Assembly (NCBI GenBank): GCA_030673525.1
Contig: DAOVIY010000042.1
Location: 1 to 5,297, forward strand
Origin: a bacterium
GTDB taxonomy: Bacteria; Patescibacteriota; Minisyncoccia; UBA6257
Reading direction: 5' to 3'
Length of the DNA stretch: 5,297 bases
Part shown: positions 1 to 4,086 of the stretch, one piece after another
Position numbering within the stretch: the stretch's first letter is position 1
How the letters are laid out: every line of letters begins with the position of its first letter
The notes under the pieces: generated by a model
The model's input: only the letters and a program-made list of their open reading frames with translations
The model's database searches: none
Told to the model about the DNA's origin: nothing
Made by a program: the position numbers and the translations under genes

Positions 1-1
1 A

Positions 2-52
2 CAAGTTGCTTTAGAGATGTTTTTAGTTGATTTTTCCAAGCAAAAATGTTAA
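2..52 (+). CDS. C-terminal tail of an upstream protein, possibly DNA polymerase III subunit delta (partial)
   Basis: An open frame enters from the left edge and ends at TAA (50-52). It encodes 16 residues, QVALEMFLVDFSKQKC. The amphipathic ALEMFLVDF stretch resembles the extreme C-terminus of DNA polymerase III delta (HolA), the clamp-loader subunit, whose last helix often has an ALE-hydrophobic pattern. In many bacteria holA lies directly upstream of rpsT, which is the next gene here. The identity rests mainly on that gene-order expectation plus a short residue pattern. That this is a real coding tail is fairly likely; the HolA name is a guess. The other two forward frames are less protein-like or close sooner. 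Confidence 0.45.
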   Translation, partial: QVALEMFLVDFSKQKC

Positions 53-55
53 ATT
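27..55 (+). promoter_or_regulatory. Weak candidate promoter for rpsT
   Basis: TTGATT (27-32) and TAAATT (50-55) are separated by 17 nt, matching TTGACA and TATAAT at 4 of 6 positions each. Transcription would start near 62, giving a leader of about 20 nt with no Shine-Dalgarno sequence before the rpsT ATG at 82. The element overlaps the end of the upstream gene. In DNA this AT-rich such matches arise by chance, so rpsT may instead be read from an upstream promoter. Confidence 0.25.
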
Positions 56-81
56 AAATCACAATAAAAATTTATTCTTTT

Positions 82-342
82 ATGCCTATTACAAGTTCAG
101 CAAAAAGAGCTCTTAGGGAGAGTTCTAAAAAAAGAAAAGCCAATTTACAGAAAAGAATTGTTTTAAAAAAAACAAAGAAAGATTTTTTAAAACTTATTGA
201 GGATGGCAAAACCGAAGAAGCTAAAAAAATGCTCCCAAAAGCATATAAGCTTTTAGATAAAGCTGCAAAAGTGAATTTAATTAAAAAGAACAGAGCAGCG
301 AGAGAGAAATCCAGATTGGCAAAGAAAACACTTAAGAAATAA
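82..342 (+). CDS. rpsT: Small ribosomal subunit protein bS20
   Basis: This is an 86-residue, very lysine-rich protein, the usual length for bS20, a primary 16S rRNA-binding protein of the 30S subunit. The N-terminus MPITSSAKRALRESSKKR is the family's first-helix pattern. The strongest signature is the C-terminal half (residues 54-82): AYKLLDKAAK, then IKKNRAAREKSRLAKK, the basic helix that contacts 16S rRNA. The ATG at 82 is chosen because MPI is the standard bS20 start. Its upstream bases are AT-rich with no Shine-Dalgarno sequence. An intrinsic terminator 27 nt after the stop closes the gene, so it is separate from the following archease-rtcB run. The long reverse-strand frame overlapping it is a codon shadow of this Lys/Ala-rich gene. 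Confidence 0.97.
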   Translation: MPITSSAKRALRESSKKRKANLQKRIVLKKTKKDFLKLIEDGKTEEAKKMLPKAYKLLDKAAKVNLIKKNRAAREKSRLAKKTLKK

Positions 343-368
343 TTATCATTTAATAAATTATAGATAGG

Positions 369-397
369 CAACCAAGATAATATCTTGGTTGTTTTTA
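369..397 (+). terminator. Rho-independent terminator after rpsT
   Basis: A perfect 10-bp stem (369-378 with 382-391, CAACCAAGAT / ATCTTGGTTG) has a 3-nt loop and is followed by a run of five T (392-396). The T-run lies only on the + side, so it terminates + strand transcription leaving rpsT. It separates rpsT from archease, which must then have its own promoter downstream. Confidence 0.88.
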
Positions 398-404
398 TTG
401 CCGA

Positions 405-438
405 TTGTTTTGTTCAGTATTTTCTAGTAAAATATTAT
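405..438 (+). promoter_or_regulatory. Candidate promoter for the archease-rtcB operon (near-leaderless)
   Basis: Only 45 nt lie between the rpsT terminator and the archease ATG at 443, so the operon promoter should be here. Two overlapping readings fit: TTGTTT (405-410), 17 nt, TAAAAT (428-433), or TTGTTC (410-415), 17 nt, TATTAT (433-438). Their predicted start points (about 440 and 445) fall at the ATG, so the mRNA would have almost no leader. The -35 matches are poor (3 of 6) and the -10 matches good (5 of 6). The position is constrained by context; the exact element is not proven. Confidence 0.42.
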
Positions 439-442
439 TATA

Positions 443-856
443 ATGAGTTATAAATATAAGGTTTTACCTCATCCAGCAGACATTAAATTAGAAATAACAG
501 CTTCTTGTAAAGAAGATATTTTTAAAGGAGCTTTAGAAGGAATGGCTTATATTATTCAGCCAAATGCTTCTCGAAAGAGTGTTTTGAAAAAAGAACAAAT
601 AGAAATTCATTCTTTGGATATTAATGCTCTCTTAGTAGATTTTTTAAGTGAAGTTTTAGCTAAATCTGATATTTATAATTGCATTTTTGACAAAGTGAAA
701 ATCGAAAAATTAACAGATAATTCTATAAAAGGGAGACTAGAAGGTAAAAATGTGGAAAGATTTTCTAAGGAAATAAAAGCAGTAACTTACCACCAATTAA
801 ATATCAATCAAGACAAAAATGGTGATTGGAAGGCAATAATTCTTTTTGATATCTAA
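443..856 (+). CDS. Archease, RtcB RNA-ligase cofactor
   Basis: This 137-residue protein has the length and pattern of the archease family (PF01951). Archease is the small cytosolic partner that promotes RtcB guanylylation and lets the ligase make multiple turnovers. Visible family marks are the N-terminal strand with HPAD (His10, Asp13), the central helix LLVDFLSEVL (63-72), KAVTYHQLNI (112-121) and a C-terminal hydrophobic strand ending FDI with Asp136. The N- and C-terminal acidic residues are the ones expected at the metal site. It is the first gene of the operon and its stop is 5 nt before the rtcB ATG, so the two are probably co-translated. There is no Shine-Dalgarno sequence, and candidate -10 elements abut the ATG. 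The alternative reading as a Hsp33-like or other chaperone is unlikely given rtcB next door. Confidence 0.95.
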   Translation: MSYKYKVLPHPADIKLEITASCKEDIFKGALEGMAYIIQPNASRKSVLKKEQIEIHSLDINALLVDFLSEVLAKSDIYNCIFDKVKIEKLTDNSIKGRLEGKNVERFSKEIKAVTYHQLNINQDKNGDWKAIILFDI

Positions 857-861
857 ATTTT

Positions 862-2262
862 ATGTTTAATAAATCTGATTTAATAAAATTAAATAATTAT
901 CTTTGGGAAATCCCAAAATCTTACAGGAAGGATATGCTGGTTCCGGCGAGGATTTATATTACTGAAAAAATGCTAGACGAGGTAGTAAAAGATAGAAGTT
1001 TGAATCAATTAGTTAATTTAACTACCCTTCCTGGAATTGTGAAATATTCTTTAGCTATGCCAGATATTCATGAAGGTTACGGAGCACCTATTGGCGGAGT
1101 TTTTGCTACAAAATTACCTGATGGCATAATTTCTCCTGGCTCGGTGGGTTACGACATCAACTGCGGAGTTAGATTATTAAAATCAAAACATACTGAAAAA
1201 GAAATCAGACCCTATTTAGAAAGATTGATAGAAGAAATTTTTCATGCTGTTCCTTCTGGTCTTGGAAAAGGGGGAAAGTTTAAATTTAATATTACTGAAA
1301 TGGACAGAATTTTAGGAAAAGGGATTGAGTATTTAAAAGAAAAAGAATATGCTACAGAAAAGGATATTGAACATTGTGAGTCAGGGGGATGTTTAAAAGC
1401 AGATCCTTGTTTTGTATCTGATTTAGCCAAAAAAAGAGGAAGGGATCAAGTAGGAACTCTTGGATCCGGCAATCATTTCGTAGAAGTTCAGGAAATAACC
1501 GAGATATATGAAGAGAAATTAGCTGAGGAATTGGGTCTTAGAAAAGGACAAGTAGTAGTTCTTATCCATACTGGTTCTCGTGGTTTAGGTCATCAAGTAG
1601 CAACAGATTATATTCGTCTTTTTATGCAATCAATGGATAAATATAATATTTCTCTTCCTGACAGAGAATTAGCGGCGATTCCTTTTTCTACTCCTGAAGG
1701 AAAAGAATATTTCTTGGCAATGGGAGCAGCAGCGAACTTTGCCTGGTCTAATCGCCAAATGATTACTTATTTGATCAGAAATGCTTGGAAAAAAGTTCTG
1801 GGACTAAAAGAAGAATCAATAGATTTAGTTTATGATGTTGCTCACAATATTGCCAAAATAGAAGAACATGAGATAGACAAAAAGAAAATAAAGTTAATTG
1901 TCCACCGCAAAGGCGCAACTCGAGCTTTTCCTAATCAACCAGTGTTAATTCCCGGTACAATGGGAACAGCTTCTTATGTTTTAGTGGGTACTGAAAAATC
2001 AAAAGAAGCTTTTTATACTGTTTGTCATGGTGCTGGACGGACAATGTCCCGTCATGAAGCGAAAAGAAAAACAAGCGGTAGGGAAGTTTTACAACAACTT
2101 ACTAAAAAAGGTATAATAGTTAAGTCAGGCTCTCTTTCTGATTTGGCTGAAGAAGCCCCTTTAGCTTATAAAAATGTTGATGAAGTAGTAGAAGTAGTTC
2201 ATCAAGCTGGGTTAGCTAAAAAAATAGTTCAATTAAAACCTTTAGCAGTCATAAAAGGATAA
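862..2262 (+). CDS. rtcB: RNA-splicing ligase RtcB
   Basis: A 466-residue RtcB (PF01139), close to the usual length of about 480. It is the GTP- and Mn-dependent ligase that joins RNA 2',3'-cyclic-phosphate or 3'-phosphate ends to 5'-OH ends through an RtcB-pG intermediate, acting in RNA repair and, in archaea and eukaryotes, tRNA splicing. The metal ligands are all present: Asp98 and Cys101 in GYDINCGVR, His205 in GSGNHF, His236 in LIHTGSRG, and His328 in YDVAHN. His389 in CHGAGRTMSR matches the guanylylated histidine. The conserved C-terminal Lys-Gly (465-466) is also intact, so the enzyme should be active. The ATG at 862 follows archease by 5 nt without a Shine-Dalgarno sequence. No tRNA intron or RNA-end-generating toxin gene lies in this window, so its natural substrate is open. 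Confidence 0.98.
   Translation: MFNKSDLIKLNNYLWEIPKSYRKDMLVPARIYITEKMLDEVVKDRSLNQLVNLTTLPGIVKYSLAMPDIHEGYGAPIGGVFATKLPDGIISPGSVGYDINCGVRLLKSKHTEKEIRPYLERLIEEIFHAVPSGLGKGGKFKFNITEMDRILGKGIEYLKEKEYATEKDIEHCESGGCLKADPCFVSDLAKKRGRDQVGTLGSGNHFVEVQEITEIYEEKLAEELGLRKGQVVVLIHTGSRGLGHQVATDYIRLFMQSMDKYNISLPDRELAAIPFSTPEGKEYFLAMGAAANFAWSNRQMITYLIRNAWKKVLGLKEESIDLVYDVAHNIAKIEEHEIDKKKIKLIVHRKGATRAFPNQPVLIPGTMGTASYVLVGTEKSKEAFYTVCHGAGRTMSRHEAKRKTSGREVLQQLTKKGIIVKSGSLSDLAEEAPLAYKNVDEVVEVVHQAGLAKKIVQLKPLAVIKG
2088..2117 (+). promoter_or_regulatory. Possible internal promoter inside rtcB
   Basis: TTTACA (2088-2093) and a perfect TATAAT (2112-2117) are 18 nt apart within the 3' part of rtcB. Transcription would start near 2124 and could feed the small barrel protein and the permease independently of archease-rtcB. 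The hexamers are good, but the site overlaps coding sequence in an AT-rich genome, so chance is a real alternative. Confidence 0.27.
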
Positions 2263-2290
2263 AGGTCGAAAAATTAATTATTTAATTATT

Positions 2291-2542
2291 ATGGAAGAAA
2301 AACTCATAGGAAAAATCACTCATTATTTTGGAAAAATTAATGTTGCCATTGTTGAACTTTCTCGCGTACTCAAAGTAGGTGATCATATTCATATTAAAGG
2401 ACATAGCACTGATTTTGAGCAAGATATTTCTTCAATTCAGATAGAGCACGAAGATGTGAAAAAGGCTAAAAAAGGAGATGCAGTTGGAATAAAAGTTGAT
2501 GAAAAAGTGAGGGAAGGCGATGAGGTTTATTTAGTAGTTTAG
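2291..2542 (+). CDS. Stand-alone EF-Tu domain-II-like beta-barrel protein (translation elongation factor-like), function unknown
   Basis: This 83-residue protein looks like one isolated domain-II barrel of translational GTPases (EF-Tu/IF2 type, PF03144-like). Seen in order: GKITHYF (7-13), a strand rich in Val/Ile, LKVGDHIHIKG (27-37), the charged segment DFEQDISSIQIEHEDV (41-56), AKKGDAVGIKV (59-69) and VREGDEVYLV (73-82). The spacing of the VGD, KKGD-GI and GD elements is what domain II shows. There is no GTP-binding domain, so it cannot be a GTPase by itself. Similar short proteins in archaea, Thermotogae and candidate phyla are annotated only as elongation factor-like. RNA or ribosome binding is a guess. 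It lies 28 nt after rtcB and ends 1 nt before the permease ATG, so it is in the same transcription unit. It has no Shine-Dalgarno sequence. Confidence 0.82.
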   Translation: MEEKLIGKITHYFGKINVAIVELSRVLKVGDHIHIKGHSTDFEQDISSIQIEHEDVKKAKKGDAVGIKVDEKVREGDEVYLVV

Positions 2543-2543
2543 T

Positions 2544-3707
2544 ATGAAAAAATTAGTCGTGTTTGAAGCTATTGCTGTTTTAATTGGAACAATTATTGGA
2601 GCTGGTGTTTTTACGCTTCCTTATGTGGCTGTTCATTCTGGATTAGCCACAACATTAATCTGGTTAATTATTGTTAGCTTCATTATTACTTATCTTCATC
2701 TTGCTTTTGGAGAGATAGTTTTAAGAACAAAACAAGATTTTCGTTTGCCCGGATATGTCGGGCATTATTTAAATTCTTCAGCCAAAAGATTTATTCTTTT
2801 AATAACCTTTTTTACTTTTTCATTTTCCCTTCTTATTTATTTGCTTTTAGGCTCACAATTTTTACGGATAATGTTAAATTCTATTTGGGCAAATTTTTCT
2901 TTTTCGCAAGGATTTTTAGTTATTTTTCTTTGGTTTTTGTTAAGTTTGGCGATTTTAAGCAAAAGTAAAAGATTATCAAAAATTAATTTTTATTTATCTT
3001 TTACCCTTCTTTTTTTATTTTTCATCATTGCCATTTTTGCTTTACCTCATTTTAAAGCAGAAAATCTAAATTTTTTTGATTTTACTAATAGATGGGGTTG
3101 GTTAATTCCTTATGGTGTTGTCTTTTTTGCTCTTAATGGAATGGTGGCCATTCCTGAAGCGGCAAAAGTTTTAGAAATAAAAGGAGAAAATAAGGAAAAA
3201 TTAAAAAAGGTTATTATTATCGGCACACTTATCCCTGCTTTTTGTTATTTGATTTTTATTTTAACAGTGGCAGGAGCCAGTGGATCTTTTACTTCAATAG
3301 AAGCTATTCAAGGATTAAGGGGTATTTTGGGGAATAATATTGTTTTATTAGGAGCAATATTGGGATTTTTAGCAGTTTCAACCTCTTATTTAATTTTTGC
3401 TTCTTATATTAAAAATAGTTTTATTCATGATTTTAAATGGTCTCGTTTTATAAGTTATTTTTTGGTAGTTGTTGGTCCATTACTGCTTTACTGCCTCCAT
3501 TTAGAAAATTTAGTTAAACTTATTTCTTTTATTGGAGGAATGTTAGGAGGACTTGAGGGAGTAATGCTTATTTTTGTTTTGAGAAAAGCAAAGCAACAAG
3601 GAGAAATAGAACCACCTTTTCAGGTTCCTTTAAATAAAGTTTTAATTGTAGTTTTTATAACAGCTCTTGTCATCGGAGCCCTTTGTCAAACCTTTTTAGT
3701 CTACTAA
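2544..3707 (+). CDS. Amino acid permease, aromatic/hydroxy amino acid (HAAAP)-type, APC superfamily
   Basis: A 387-residue integral membrane protein with about 11 predicted helices (near residues 5-29, 34-55, 82-107, 123-140, 148-168, 187-206, 221-243, 263-288, 300-318, 322-346, 363-384), the number usual for the tyrosine/tryptophan permease family. Helix 1 has GTIIGAGVFTLPY (15-27), the unwound-helix glycine motif that binds the substrate amino group in APC-fold carriers. The loop after helix 2, FGEIVLRTKQDFRLPGYVGHYL, and the AIPEAAKV segment at the end of helix 6 also fit. It probably imports an amino acid by ion coupling, plausible in an organism that makes few amino acids itself. The exact substrate cannot be read from sequence. 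The ATG lies 1 nt after the preceding stop, so translation is likely coupled. No terminator follows directly; readthrough would end at 3972-4000. Confidence 0.85.
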   Translation: MKKLVVFEAIAVLIGTIIGAGVFTLPYVAVHSGLATTLIWLIIVSFIITYLHLAFGEIVLRTKQDFRLPGYVGHYLNSSAKRFILLITFFTFSFSLLIYLLLGSQFLRIMLNSIWANFSFSQGFLVIFLWFLLSLAILSKSKRLSKINFYLSFTLLFLFFIIAIFALPHFKAENLNFFDFTNRWGWLIPYGVVFFALNGMVAIPEAAKVLEIKGENKEKLKKVIIIGTLIPAFCYLIFILTVAGASGSFTSIEAIQGLRGILGNNIVLLGAILGFLAVSTSYLIFASYIKNSFIHDFKWSRFISYFLVVVGPLLLYCLHLENLVKLISFIGGMLGGLEGVMLIFVLRKAKQQGEIEPPFQVPLNKVLIVVFITALVIGALCQTFLVY

Positions 3708-3725
3708 ATGACCCTTTATCTTTGC

Positions 3726-3761
3726 TTGATGCTTGACAATTTTTTTTTGGTATAATTTAAT
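3726..3761 (+). promoter_or_regulatory. Candidate promoter P1 downstream of the permease
   Basis: Two overlapping readings exist. TTGACA (3733-3738), 17 nt, TTTAAT (3756-3761) is a classical pair with matches of 6 and 5 of 6. TGGTATAAT (3748-3756) is a perfect extended -10, with a weak TTGATG (3726-3731) 19 nt upstream of its hexamer. Either gives a start near 3763-3768, inside non-coding sequence, and a transcript of about 235 nt to the terminator at 4000. Confidence 0.5.
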
Positions 3762-3814
3762 ATAATAAAGAAATAACTTTTATATACATAGCAAATAATT
3801 TTTGTGCGTGCGGG

Positions 3815-3842
3815 TTGACAAGGTTTTTAAATGTAATAAAAT
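3815..3842 (+). promoter_or_regulatory. Candidate promoter P2 for the small-RNA transcript
   Basis: TTGACA (3815-3820, 6 of 6) and TAAAAT (3837-3842, 5 of 6) are spaced by 16 nt, a near-consensus sigma70-type promoter. The predicted start is about 3849. No protein gene begins before the terminator at 3972-4000, so this promoter would make a short RNA of about 150 nt. Confidence 0.58.
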
Positions 3843-3848
3843 ATAGTG

Positions 3849-4000
3849 TAGAGAAAGCGGTGGGGCTATTTGTTAACGATTAAAAAAGAAATGGTTATGT
3901 TGGCCAATCCACAAAAAAGAAATTAAATGAATTGTTAGGACAATAAATTCTATTATAACGAATATAAAGAGACCACCCCGATTTATCGGGGTGGTTTTTT
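3849..4000 (+). ncRNA. Putative small non-coding RNA, family unknown
   Basis: The segment lies between a near-consensus promoter (3815-3842) and a strong intrinsic terminator (3972-4000). It contains no ORF beyond a few codons; the longest ATG frame, at 3891, gives 11 residues and has no ribosome binding site. Part of it can fold by hand. GUGG (3860-3863) pairs with CCAC (3910-3913), and GGCUA (3864-3868) with UGGCC (3902-3906) across a 3-nt bulge. Inside, UAAC (3874-3877) pairs with GUUA (3894-3897), and AUU (3879-3881) with AAU (3890-3892), closing an A-rich loop. The part from about 3914 to 3971 is A/U-rich and apparently unstructured. I find no match to tmRNA, RNase P RNA, SRP RNA or a tRNA, and 6S RNA is not supported. 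It could also be a 5' leader with early termination for the nuclease gene downstream. Confidence 0.45.
3972..4000 (+). terminator. Strong rho-independent terminator
   Basis: The stem ACCACCCCGA (3972-3981) pairs perfectly with TCGGGGTGGT (3986-3995) around the loop TTTA, and T continues through 4000. It is the most GC-rich helix in the window. The T-run is on the + side. It would end the small-RNA transcript and any readthrough from the permease, and it insulates the nuclease gene. Confidence 0.92.
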
Positions 4001-4014
4001 GATATATTATATTG

Positions 4015-4023
4015 TGATATAAT
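4015..4023 (+). promoter_or_regulatory. Candidate extended -10 promoter upstream of the nuclease gene
   Basis: TGATATAAT (4015-4023) is a perfect extended -10 (TGnTATAAT), with no good -35 partner. The start would be near 4030, placing the stem-loop at 4046-4073 inside a leader of about 57 nt. It overlaps the inverted repeat at 4021-4044. It competes with the downstream extended -10 at 4072-4080 as the promoter of the nuclease gene. Confidence 0.35.
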
Positions 4024-4044
4024 TAAAACTAGTAAGTTTTAATT
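4021..4044. repeat. Perfect 10-bp inverted repeat
   Basis: AATTAAAACT (4021-4030) and AGTTTTAATT (4035-4044) are exact reverse complements separated by AGTA. The dyad overlaps the -10 at 4015-4023 and its predicted start point. That position suits an operator for a dimeric regulator, or a weak A/T-rich RNA hairpin. There is no T-run, so it is not a typical terminator. The function is not shown by sequence. Confidence 0.6.
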
Positions 4045-4045
4045 T

Positions 4046-4073
4046 CAACGTTCTCGAGCGAAGCGAGAGGTTG
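4046..4073 (+). promoter_or_regulatory. Stem-loop just upstream of the nuclease gene
   Basis: CAAC (4046-4049) pairs with GTTG (4070-4073). After a 1-nt bulge, TTCTCG (4051-4056) pairs with CGAGAG (4064-4069, one G-T wobble), leaving a 7-nt loop. The core contains GCGAAGC (4058-4064), a sequence known to form an unusually stable mini-hairpin as single-stranded DNA. The GC-rich patch stands out from the AT-rich surroundings. It sits between the two candidate -10 elements, so it could be an operator, a leader hairpin or a dispersed palindromic repeat. Confidence 0.5.
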
Positions 4074-4080
4074 TTATAAT
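4072..4080 (+). promoter_or_regulatory. Extended -10 element directly before the nuclease ATG (possible leaderless start)
   Basis: TGTTATAAT (4072-4080) is a perfect extended -10 ending 6 nt before the ATG at 4087, so transcription would begin at or beside the A of the start codon. No -35 is visible at the usual distance, as is common for extended -10 promoters. The only purine-rich SD-like patch (GAGAGG, 4065-4070) is 16 nt from the ATG and upstream of the predicted transcript start. Confidence 0.42.
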
Positions 4081-4086
4081 CAAAAA

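Noticed and set aside
72..371. Reverse-strand 99-residue open frame opposite rpsT
   Set aside because: It is the complement of a lysine-rich bS20 gene (AAA codons give the Phe/Leu-rich sequence). It has no independent start signal, and bS20 is unmistakable on the + strand.
1242..1430. Reverse-strand 62-residue open frame inside rtcB
   Set aside because: It lies entirely within a conserved part of rtcB, and its product resembles no family I know. It is a codon shadow.
2263..2290. Gap between rtcB and the barrel gene as a terminator
   Set aside because: Only short A/T palindromic matches (TTAATTA/TAATTA), with no stable stem or T-run. Co-transcription is more likely.
3891..3926. Short ORF MVMLANPQKRN in the putative small RNA
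   Set aside because: Eleven codons with no ribosome binding site and no recognisable leader-peptide codon bias. It overlaps the predicted hairpin. Too little to call a gene.
3849..4000. Identity of the small RNA as tmRNA, RNase P RNA, SRP RNA, tRNA or 6S RNA
   Set aside because: It is too short for tmRNA or RNase P RNA, has no SRP GGAA/AGCA core, no TPsiC-like or acceptor pattern, and no long paired ends with a central bubble as in 6S RNA.
4021..4044. The 10-bp inverted repeat as a terminator or transposon end
   Set aside because: No T-run follows and the stem is nearly all A-T. There is no transposase gene nearby and no matching second end in the window.
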